The translations under genes were made by a program, and so were the position numbers. A stretch of DNA of 32,084 bases from Campylobacteraceae bacterium (GTDB taxonomy: Bacteria; Campylobacterota; Campylobacteria; Campylobacterales; Arcobacteraceae): assembly GCA_013215915.1 (NCBI GenBank), contig JABSON010000009.1, forward strand, positions 1-32,084, written 5' to 3'. The notes beneath the pieces were generated by a model that had not been told where the DNA came from, did not search any database, and saw only the letters and a list, made by a program, of their open reading frames with translations. Of this stretch, positions 20,061-28,014 are shown one piece after another (the first letter of the stretch is position 1; every line of letters begins with the position of its first letter).

Positions 20061-20138
20061 AAGTGTAAATTTCTCAAAAAGGAAGAAAAAAAGTGTTTTT
20101 TAGGAATCTTAATGCACCATAGAATAGGAGTTAAATCC

Positions 20139-20846
20139 TTAACTTAAGGACATTGAAACTGTCCCTTTTATTTCTTTTTTAATTCTACTTAAATGAGTTG
20201 GTGAAATACCCAAATATAAAGCAATATGATATTGTGAAAGTCTTGTTACAATATGATTAAATACCTTTAAAAAGTTTATATACCTTTCTTGTGCATTTTC
20301 TAAAACCAAGACTTGTGCATTTTTATCTTTTTCTAAAATCCAATGTTTTTCCAAATATAAAATATAAAATAGTTTTATATCCTCTTTTTCATATAAAAGT
20401 TCTCTATATTTTTTATGATTAATATCAATTACTATAGAGTCTTCTAAGGCTTGAACAGATTCTTCTACTGCAAAATCATTTAATAAAGTAATCATTGGAC
20501 CAAAAAATCTTCCTTCCCAAAAAAAGTTTTTATTATACTCTTGGGCATTTTCATTTGTTGTACAAGATCTAAATAAACCAGAATAAATAAAAGAAATACA
20601 GTCAACTTTATCATACACATCAAAAGCATATTCATTTTTTTTAATTGTTCTAATACTACAAATATTAATATATTTATTCCATGTATCTTGTGAAATAACA
20701 TGGTAAGAATCAAGACTTTTTTTAAGTGATTCAAATATTTGTTTATTATCAATAATCATTATTTTTCCTTGTTTATAAGAATAATAGAATCTTCTTAAAA
20801 TCAACCTATGTTGATGATAAAATTTTTGATCTATACTATAATTCAA
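20139..20846 (-). CDS. Crp/Fnr-family transcriptional regulator
   Basis: cNMP-binding-like fold (CISFIYSGLFRSC, NFFWEGRFFGPM) and C-terminal HTH HIALYLGISPTHLSRIKKEI; likely start at about 20759 (MIIDNKQ). Confidence 0.85.
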   Translation of the reverse strand: MNYSIDQKFYHQHRLILRRFYYSYKQGKIMIIDNKQIFESLKKSLDSYHVISQDTWNKYINICSIRTIKKNEYAFDVYDKVDCISFIYSGLFRSCTTNENAQEYNKNFFWEGRFFGPMITLLNDFAVEESVQALEDSIVIDINHKKYRELLYEKEDIKLFYILYLEKHWILEKDKNAQVLVLENAQERYINFLKVFNHIVTRLSQYHIALYLGISPTHLSRIKKEIKGTVSMSLS

Positions 20847-20862
20847 TAAAAAAAGAGAATTT

Positions 20863-21762
20863 ATGAATAAAAATTTAAATGCACACTTTTATGTTTTGTT
20901 AGCTACATTTCTAATAGGAGGATCTTTTATTGCTTCGCAAAAGTTAGCAGGAAATATTGATCCAATTTCTATCACCCTATTACGTTTTGTTATTGCTTCA
21001 GTTTTTTTAGCACCTTTTGTATTTTTAAAAAAAGAGTTTAGGCTTAGAATAGTACCTACGTTTAGAAGAGCTATGATTATAAGCTTTTTTTATGCTTTAT
21101 TTTTTATAGGAATGTTTAAAGCTTTAGAATATTCAAGTGCACTAAATACTGGAACTATTTTTACTTTGTTACCACTTCTTACTGCAATTTTTACATTCTT
21201 TGTTTTTAAACAAGTTATTTACCTAAAACAATATTTAGTTTATTTCATAGGAATACTTGGAACCTTGATAGTAGTTTTTAAAGGAGATATCAATTCATTT
21301 TTAGAAATTTCTTTAAATAAAGGAGATATTATTTTTTTATTTTCTATTATATCAATGTCTTTATATTCAATATCTGCGAAATATTTTTATAAAAAAGATG
21401 ATAAGTTAATTGTACTTGTATTTATGACTTTACTTGGTGGAAGTCTTTGGATGTTACTTGCTTTATTAATCTTAGATATACCATTACAGTGGAGTAAAAT
21501 AGATAATACTTTGTATATTTATATGATATATTTAAGTATTATTGCTACTTTAATTACTTCATTTTTATATCAAAAAGCTAATATAATATTAGGTCCTAAA
21601 ATAGTTATGTCTTATGTATATTTAAATCCAGCAGTAATAAGTATCTTATTATTTCTTTTAGAAGGTAAAACAATGAACTTTTGGACTACCTTAGGTATTT
21701 TAATATCATCTTTTTCTACTATTGTTTTATTAAATTCAAATAAGATTAGAATTGAATTATAA
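20863..21762 (+). CDS. EamA/DMT-superfamily transporter
   Basis: 299 aa, ten hydrophobic segments, GGSFIASQKLAGNIDPISITLLRFVIA; divergent from the Crp-like regulator. Confidence 0.9.
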   Translation: MNKNLNAHFYVLLATFLIGGSFIASQKLAGNIDPISITLLRFVIASVFLAPFVFLKKEFRLRIVPTFRRAMIISFFYALFFIGMFKALEYSSALNTGTIFTLLPLLTAIFTFFVFKQVIYLKQYLVYFIGILGTLIVVFKGDINSFLEISLNKGDIIFLFSIISMSLYSISAKYFYKKDDKLIVLVFMTLLGGSLWMLLALLILDIPLQWSKIDNTLYIYMIYLSIIATLITSFLYQKANIILGPKIVMSYVYLNPAVISILLFLLEGKTMNFWTTLGILISSFSTIVLLNSNKIRIEL

Positions 21763-21789
21763 GTAAATATGAGTTTTAAAAAAGAAAAG

Positions 21790-21849
21790 CGGCAATTGTC
21801 CCAGTCAAACTTCAACGACGTTCTGTCTTCGTCTGCTAGTTGTTATTAT
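21790..21849 (-). repeat. possible truncated attC of gammaproteobacterial type
   Basis: Minus: AATAACAACTAGCAGACGAAGACAGAACGTCGTTGAAGTTTGACTGGGACAATTGCCGC; GC-richer than surroundings; distal GTTAT end not found. Confidence 0.35.
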
Positions 21850-22336
21850 GTTTTTCATATCAATTACTAGCTTCTTTATATACTTTCATATTATCTCATT
21901 TACAAATAACAATAATATCTATAATAATTTTATTCTTAATTATCTCATAAACTATTCTGTATCTTTTATTATTAAATTTAAGTTATTTTTATTACCTAAA
22001 TTTTTTCCTATTTCAGGATTCTTTATTATTTAGGTAAGTTTTTTTACTGAATTATTTAATTTAAAAGGCCTTTTTCGCTTCTTCATAGAATTTAAAATTC
22101 TACATTCATTAGCATTATATAAACTGTCATTAGACTCATTGATATTGTTTAAATTAAACCTGTACCTGGTATTAATACAACAAGTAAAGATGTAATTATA
22201 AATTCATTGATTATCATTTTTACTCTTATTTTTAAATACTATAAAATAAGGCTTTATTTAATCTACGAGATACGTTCTCAGCAAGAACTTATTATATTTA
22301 AATGATTTCGTATCATGTCTTCGTTATTCTAAGTGG

Positions 22337-22726
22337 TCAAATAAGTAAATTGTCTCCAGAATTTTTAACCTTAGTACCAATACTCTGTAATTTATCCCCT
22401 TCTATATAATGAATATTTGTAGTATAGTAATCCATATTATATTCAATTTTTAAGGAAAAATACAAACTTTGTTTAAGATGAATTTTTATCACTTTTTCAA
22501 TTTCAATACTTAAATTCTGGGTAAATACTTTATCTCGATGAGGCTTTGTTAATAAAGAAACAGTAATAAGTATGTGAGAGTATTTATACTTAGAACAAGG
22601 ATAAGCTCTTGATCTACATTCTCCAGCACTAAGATCCTTTTCATTGATGATTCTCTCAATATCATCAAAGACTTTGTTAGTATCTATATCTAAATTATCA
22701 GAATATTTAATTTCTACATGTGGCAT
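22337..22726 (-). CDS. 5-carboxymethyl-2-hydroxymuconate delta-isomerase-like protein (CHMI family)
   Basis: 129 aa, starts MPHVEIKYSDNLDI, GECRSRAYPCSKY, HILITVSLLTKPHRDKVFTQNLSIEIEKVI. Confidence 0.75.
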   Translation of the reverse strand: MPHVEIKYSDNLDIDTNKVFDDIERIINEKDLSAGECRSRAYPCSKYKYSHILITVSLLTKPHRDKVFTQNLSIEIEKVIKIHLKQSLYFSLKIEYNMDYYTTNIHYIEGDKLQSIGTKVKNSGDNLLI

Positions 22727-22977
22727 ATCAGTCTACTCCTTAAATATATAACATTTTACTTCAGCGATAATCTGCTATTGTATCCACGTTATTGAAATAT
22801 ATAAATTATAACAAAAAAATTATTTAATACTATAAAAAAGGTAATAAAGAAGATAGACAACTTTTATTTACTAGACTATAATTAAATATAAATTCAATAA
22901 TGATACTTCTTGAAATAAACTATAAATACACAAATATTATTGTTTTTTATGTATTGTAAAGTATTATGCTTATTATA

Positions 22978-23175
22978 ATTATGCATATTATGTGATTTAT
23001 AATTTAGAGCACCATGAAATACACCTAAAATATCTATCTCATTTTTTATCAAATATGCAATACGGTAATGACCATAAAATAATATTCTTATTTCTTCACT
23101 ATTTTCATAAACTTAAGCAATCGTTAGAAATGATTGTAAAATCTGTACTTTATTATATATTTGTCCAATTAATAG
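22978..23175 (-). pseudogene. remnant of a RelE/ParE-type toxin
   Basis: Minus: QILQSFLTIA*VYENSEEIRILFYGHYRIAYLIKNEIDILGVFHGALNYKSH; C-terminus typical of RelE/ParE. Confidence 0.65.
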
Positions 23176-23369
23176 TTACCATTGTTTAATTTTATTTTTC
23201 ATCTCGTCATTTGAAATATTTTTATTTTCATTTGAGTCTTTTAATACATTTTGAATCATTTTACAAAAGATAGTTCTTTTAATATCTAATCATAAGATGT
23301 ATCTTCAGGTAATGAATCAATTATTTTTTTTGATACTTGTTTTGGTGTGATCACAATATTCTTCTTCAT
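23176..23369 (-). pseudogene. remnant of the cognate antitoxin
   Basis: Minus: MKKNIVITPKQVSKKIIDSLPEDTSYD*ILKELSFVK-(frameshift)-MIQNVLKDSNENKNISNDEMKNKIKQW*. Confidence 0.65.
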
Positions 23370-23658
23370 CAAAGTTTGTTGTGTTTAACTTTTAGCTCTA
23401 ATTTTGAATCTAGAGTATCTATCCTATACTTTTTTCATGCCACTTGGACTATTTTATAATACCTTGGAGAGACATTGTTGATTTTGTATTTGTTCTTTAT
23501 AATATTTACTAAACATAATTAATGAATTTTATCTACCAATATCATTTGCTTTTATTGATTCCCGTACAGACATCTAGAATATATTGCTGATATAATTGAT
23601 ATGACTATTGATATTATGCAATCAAATTACTATTTATAAATTAAATAACTGACTCATT

Positions 23659-23735
23659 ATATAACGTAGGTATTCAGGAACAAGCTAATTAATGGTCATC
23701 TCTAGTAAATTGTTTGCATCTATTTTGAACAATAA
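23659..23735 (-). repeat. attC-like site (family A), copy A5, right half deleted
   Basis: ATATAACGTAGGTATTCAGGAACAAGCTAATTAATGGTCATCTCTAGTAAATTGTTTGCATCT followed directly by family A tail sequence. Confidence 0.5.
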
Positions 23736-23798
23736 AAACTTCAAATTTCTATGAAACTTGTAAAAGTCTGATACTTAACTATTATTTACAATATTGGC

Positions 23799-23857
23799 AC
23801 ATAACGCTGTACTTGTGAATATATTGGAGGTTAGTTTTAGTACCATACGTTGTTATC
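23799..23857 (-). repeat. short attC-like site
   Basis: Minus: ATAACAACGTATGGTACT...GTACAGCGTTATGTG; immediately after the GNAT stop codon. Confidence 0.65.
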
Positions 23858-24324
23858 TATTTAATTATTTTTTCCATGACATAATTACTTAATGTTTGAT
23901 TTTCAATTTTCATGGATTGTTGTTTTACTACATGAAACCCAAATACTTCAAAGAAAGGTTTAGCAGTTATGCTTACCTGTGAATAAACACGAGATATTGA
24001 TTTTTCTTTACACCTATTCATTAAATGCTGCATTAACATTCTACCAATACCTTTTCCTTGAAATTCGTTATGACAGAAGAAATGGTCAATGTATCCGTCA
24101 TCTTGAATATCAGCAAAACCAACAATCTTTCCGTCTATTTCAGCAATAAATGGATTCATGTCTTTAATTCGTTTTATCCACTTGTCTGAGTTATATTCAT
24201 CTGGAGCCCATACCTTTATTTGTTCTTTAGAATAGTCTTTGATGTTTACATTTTTAATTGTATTCACTTTAAGTTTCCAAAGCTCAAATTCATCATCTTT
24301 TCTCAATGTTCTAATTTTTATCAT
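23857..24324 (-). CDS. GNAT family N-acetyltransferase (YafP-like)
   Basis: 155 aa; IRTLRKDDEFELWKLKV, YIDHFFCHNEFQGKGIGRMLMQHLMNRC, AKPFFEVFGFHVVKQQSMKI. Confidence 0.9.
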   Translation of the reverse strand: MIKIRTLRKDDEFELWKLKVNTIKNVNIKDYSKEQIKVWAPDEYNSDKWIKRIKDMNPFIAEIDGKIVGFADIQDDGYIDHFFCHNEFQGKGIGRMLMQHLMNRCKEKSISRVYSQVSITAKPFFEVFGFHVVKQQSMKIENQTLSNYVMEKIIK

Positions 24325-24415
24325 TATATTTCTTCCTTTATTAAAACTAACGCTTTAAAAACAGTAACAACCTTATCGAAAGTAGTAAATTCTTTTGATT
24401 AAGATAATCAATGGA

Positions 24416-24543
24416 ACATAACACCGCGTTAAGTGGCGATCAACGATACCACAAAACTTAACCTATTGTGAGATAAACACTTAAACTAAAATTTGAACTA
24501 AAGCCGCGAAGTGTTGGAGTCCGTCTTAAACGCTTTGTTATGC
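24416..24543 (-). repeat. attC site of Vibrio-like type
   Basis: Minus: GCATAACAAAGCGTTTAAGACGGACTCCAACACTTCGCGGC...GATCGCCACTTAACGCGGTGTTATGT. Confidence 0.8.
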
Positions 24544-25121
24544 CATGCCCACTCAGTGCGAAGAATAGCTAGCACAACTGTATCCCAGAATTTATCTTTG
24601 AAGAAACGATCTTCTCTAAAGTAAGCTTCTTCTCTCATACCTAGTGACTGGCATAATTTGATTGCCGCTAGATTTTTACTTATAGTTTCAGCATAAATAC
24701 GATGTACACCTAGCTCAGTGAAACCAAAATCAGCTAGAGCTTTGCTAGCTTCTAAGCTTAACCCACTACCCTGTGATTCCCTTGAAAAAGCACACCCCAT
24801 CGACGCTTGTTTATTAGATTCAAGACGTAAGCAAACCGTTCCAATGAATTTTCCCGATACTTTGCTTTCAACTGCAAGCTGATAAGACTGACGTGGAGCT
24901 TCGACAGCCTGAGCTATAAATAGCTGAGTTAGTTCTTGATATTTACTAGCTTCACAATCACTTTCATCGTAGAAACGCTGATACTTAGCATCTTGAGACA
25001 TGGCAATAAATGCGCATTCGTCACTGTTTGTCATATCTCGAAGAATCAAACGATTAGTCTCCAGTTTAAACATAGAAATTTCCTTTTTCATTGTGAGGCA
25101 TAATGCCAAACTAACCAGCAC
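24498..25121 (-). CDS. RimJ/RimL-type GNAT N-acetyltransferase; likely start at about 25073
   Basis: LETNRLILRDMTNSDECAFIAM, GSGLSLEASKALADFGFTELGVHRIYAETISKNLAAIKLCQSLGMREEAYFRE; C-terminus encoded within attC. Confidence 0.9.
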   Translation of the reverse strand: MLVSLALCLTMKKEISMFKLETNRLILRDMTNSDECAFIAMSQDAKYQRFYDESDCEASKYQELTQLFIAQAVEAPRQSYQLAVESKVSGKFIGTVCLRLESNKQASMGCAFSRESQGSGLSLEASKALADFGFTELGVHRIYAETISKNLAAIKLCQSLGMREEAYFREDRFFKDKFWDTVVLAILRTEWAWHNKAFKTDSNTSRL

Positions 25122-25193
25122 GAAACCTTGGCATACGCTTTTGCGAAGCTAAATTGCCAAGAGTAAAGTGTCTGGTTTAGTGTCTTATTAGGA
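25098..25193 (-). repeat. attC-like site with altered core triplets
   Basis: Minus: CCTAATAAGACACTAAACCAGACACTTTACTCTTGGCAATTTAG...GTGCTGGTTAGTTTGGCATTATGC; arms ACTAAACCAG / CTGGTTAGT complementary. Confidence 0.65.
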
Positions 25194-25688
25194 ATATCTA
25201 CTACGATATAGTTCGGCATGTTCGAGTTTATATTCATCTGCTAGTTCAAATTGTATTGTCGAAACATCAAGCATTTCTTGTGGCTTACCATAAGCCACAA
25301 CACTGAACTCTTCACCTGATTCTAAACAGATAACTACAAGTAAAACTCTACGATAACCATCTGGCTCATTGACTCTTTCTAATACATCCATGGTAAATAT
25401 AGCGTCATTTTTCACCTCAAACACTTGTCCTTTAATAGGACTACCTTTACCTGAGTTCAAAATAAGCCAAGGTGAATAACGCTCACCAACCAAGTAGAGA
25501 GGATAACTTTCCTTAGTCTTGAAATTCTTTCGGAAACGAATACCCTTGTTTGTTTTAAAGTTTGGAAACCCTTCTTTCAAAGTTCCAAATACGAAAACTT
25601 TTTGCACTAAACCCTCCATATTCCTATCGTTTGACTTCATCGACGATATGCGTTTGCTGCTAGGAGACTGGAAAGATCTCAATCTCAT
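25188..25688 (-). CDS. gamma-glutamylcyclotransferase / AIG2-like protein; likely start at about 25619
   Basis: MEGLVQKVFVFGTLKEGFPNF, GQVFEVKNDAIFTMDVLERVNEPDGYRRVLL typical of GGCT/AIG2. Confidence 0.88.
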   Translation of the reverse strand: MRLRSFQSPSSKRISSMKSNDRNMEGLVQKVFVFGTLKEGFPNFKTNKGIRFRKNFKTKESYPLYLVGERYSPWLILNSGKGSPIKGQVFEVKNDAIFTMDVLERVNEPDGYRRVLLVVICLESGEEFSVVAYGKPQEMLDVSTIQFELADEYKLEHAELYRSRYS

Positions 25689-25905
25689 TTAATTAAAATA
25701 TTCTACAATAAACATACTAAAAACAAGTATATTAAAATTACTAAAACGGTACAATACTTACCTATAAAATGCTTATTATAGGTATATATAAACAAGGGTT
25801 AGATAGAAAACAGCAATTAATATTTCCATAAAGTTTAGATGAGTTAGTTGATTCTAATAATATGCTTAGAGCAGTAGATTCTTATGTAGAGATATTAAAT
25901 ATCAA
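25668..25905 (+). repeat. family C dispersed repeat, copy 3
   Basis: AGACTGGAAAGATCTCAATCTCATTTAATTAAAATATTCTACAATAAACATACTAAAAACAAGTATATTAAAATTACTAAAA... with palindrome ACCTATAA-N8-TTATAGGT. Confidence 0.75.
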
Positions 25906-26069
25906 AGAATGATTTTCATTTTATCTGACCTAAAATCAGGTCTTAATCTTTTATTTTTTGAATTTGGTACTGATTTACGTGAATACAATAATTATCAGAG
26001 AAAAGTTCATTTAAAGTAATTCCTAAATTTACTTCAGTTAAATATATTGGTAATCTATATTCCATTTGT

Positions 26070-26178
26070 CATATAACGCTCCCATAAACTGTGAGCAATG
26101 CTGGCACAATTTCTTGCGCCTTTTGTCTTTGCAACGAAGGGGACAGTGTTACAATCTGAATTCATGGGCTTGTTACCT
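26070..26178 (-). repeat. attC site of gammaproteobacterial type
   Basis: Minus: GTAACAAGCCCATGAATTCAGATTG...CAGTTTATGGGAGCGTTATAT; arms AAGCCCATGAA / TTTATGGGAGCG pair. Confidence 0.8.
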
Positions 26179-26490
26179 GCCTTTTGCCATGTGCTCTGCC
26201 ACTAGCCTATTCAAGATATCTTGGTTTGTGCGATTGGGCCAAGGCTGCTCAAAAACCCAGCAAGGTATTTTTGTGTTCGATTTAATAGATGAATATACTA
26301 TATAAAGTAACGATGTAGTATCGCTTGGATCCATTCGATTTAATTTGAGTGCGGACTTTAATGCTTCATTATAGTTGGAGTTTTGAATCTGTTGGTTATA
26401 AAGATTATCCAAATCCTTCCATTCAGTTTCTATTTCTGAACCGAAAGATAAGAAACTTAAAATAGATAATAAAACTAATAGTATTCTCAT
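26173..26490 (-). CDS. small exported hypothetical protein
   Basis: 105 aa with signal peptide MRILLVLLSILSFLSFGS; stop TAA in the attC core. Confidence 0.7.
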   Translation of the reverse strand: MRILLVLLSILSFLSFGSEIETEWKDLDNLYNQQIQNSNYNEALKSALKLNRMDPSDTTSLLYIVYSSIKSNTKIPCWVFEQPWPNRTNQDILNRLVAEHMAKGR

Positions 26491-26710
26491 AACTTCCCAT
26501 GGCAGTTAACATTTGACTTGATAAACAAGCTATTTAGCTTATTTCTCTTTTCTAAGCTTATCTATCTAAATGCTATTATTTATACACCATTTTATCATAA
26601 AACATATATTTATCTAATATTTAATTTTTGATTAAAATATCTTTTTCTTATAGTCTAAAGAATTACAGATTAAATCTAAATACTTTAATAATCATTTCAA
26701 TTTTAGAGAC

Positions 26711-26836
26711 ACATAACGCCTTGTTAAGGTGTGAGGCACGCAATACTAAAGCCTCTGAATACCACCTTAATCACCAAAACCAACGCATAATAAAAATGCC
26801 ACACGTGCCGAATTACTCTTGAACAATTTGTTATGT
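26711..26836 (-). repeat. attC site of Vibrio-like type
   Basis: Minus: ACATAACAAATTGTTCAAGAGTAATTCGGCACGTGTGGCATTTTTATTATGCGTTGG...GCCTCACACCTTAACAAGGCGTTATGT. Confidence 0.85.
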
Positions 26837-27256
26837 GCGTTCGTTAAGCTTGGACGTCAGAATATGATCTTCCCAATTCCCTGCAATTTTTAAATACCTC
26901 CGAGCGATACCCTCTTTTTCGAATCCTAATTTAAGAAGCACTTTTTCACTCGCTGTATTACACGGCATGTAATTCGCCATTACTCGGTTAAGACCAACGA
27001 CGTCAAACATGTAACTTATCGAAGCTTCCAGTATTTCGGTCATATAACCCTGACCCTCAAACTTCCTTGTAACGGAGTAACCTAAAAAGCAGGCCTGAAA
27101 AACACCACGAACTATCCCAGTAAAACTGCAAACACCAACAATTTCAGATGTATCTTTGTCCAAAGCTACAAACTTAACCTCATTGGAGTGGTAACCTATA
27201 TTCATACCTTGTTTAGCGCTACTTATAATAACTTCAACTCTATCAGCATCTATCAT
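26831..27256 (-). CDS. RimJ/RimL-type GNAT N-acetyltransferase (N-terminus may be short)
   Basis: 141 aa; CFLGYSVTRKFEGQGYMTEILEASISYMFDVVGLNRVMANYMPCNTASEKVLLKLGFEKEGIARRYLKIAGNWEDHILTS. Confidence 0.9.
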   Translation of the reverse strand: MIDADRVEVIISSAKQGMNIGYHSNEVKFVALDKDTSEIVGVCSFTGIVRGVFQACFLGYSVTRKFEGQGYMTEILEASISYMFDVVGLNRVMANYMPCNTASEKVLLKLGFEKEGIARRYLKIAGNWEDHILTSKLNERT

Positions 27257-27267
27257 TTAGCTTAGGC

Positions 27268-27397
27268 ACATAACGTCGGTATTGAGGAACAAAGTAAGTA
27301 ACGGCCAACTCCCATTAAATTGTTTGCATCTATAGCGAATAATTAAACAAATAATTTCTCAACTACTACCTTGTTTTCCTCCTATTTTTTGTTATAT
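27268..27397 (-). repeat. attC-like site (family A), copy A6
   Basis: ACATAACGTCGGTATTGAGGAACAAAGTAAGTAACGGCCAACTCC...CTACCTTGTTTTCCTCCTATTTTTTGTTATAT. Confidence 0.7.
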
Positions 27398-27860
27398 GTG
27401 AAACTTAAATGACAAATTGAAACTCATTCTATCGTATTGTAAAATAACTTTAAATTGTTATTAAAAGTTTAAAGTTTTGGGGACAATACACCTATTTAAC
27501 CATTTTATTTTATATCTTTTCTACAATATAACTAAATCATTTTCAATATAAAATAAAAGTTTGTTAAGATAAATTTTCTTTTAACTTTGTTTAAATATTC
27601 ACTTTTATTTATATTGAAAAAATCTATAAGATAATTATATACAGAATATAGTTTTGAATATACTAGTGTATATTATTTAGTGTTAAATATAAATTGTCTT
27701 TCTATTTGATACTCATCAATAGTTTTATTCTATATTTCATCTTTAAAGTTAAATATTTTCCAAATACTTTTTTTAGCTGACTTCTAGTTGGTGATTTGAA
27801 ATAACCTTATTTTTTGAAATACATTTATAATTTTAGAAATACACTATGAATCATTTTTTT

Positions 27861-27930
27861 ATATAACGTTTGTTTTTAGAAATAGTTTTACAAGCTAGTG
27901 TAAACTATTTCTATCCAAGGTTTGTTATAT
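27861..27930 (-). repeat. short attC-like hairpin downstream of the caspase-STAND gene
   Basis: Minus: ATATAAC-AAACC-TTGGATAGAAATAGTTTACA-CTAGCT-TGTAAAACTATTTCTAAAA-ACAAAC-GTTATAT; terminal cores complementary, spacers unpaired, one extra base in the left arm. Confidence 0.6.
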
Positions 27931-28014
27931 TTTTTAAGTTTCAGTGACAGTATGATTATTTTACAATTCCGTCAACTGGTTAAGCTGTCCCCCTAATTTT
28001 AGGAACTTTATTTA

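Noticed and set aside
20863-21762. Crp-like regulator / EamA transporter pair as a novel system
   Set aside because: Divergent regulator-transporter pairs of this type are common; only the location inside the array is notable
22992-23189. 65-aa plus-strand ORF
   Set aside because: Antisense to the RelE/ParE remnant, which explains the sequence better
26066-26305. 79-aa plus-strand ORF
   Set aside because: Covers an attC site and is antisense to the exported protein gene
13666-27397. CRISPR array explanation for the repeats
   Set aside because: Repeats are about 130-bp imperfect dyads at kilobase spacing tied to gene ends, without regular spacers or cas genes
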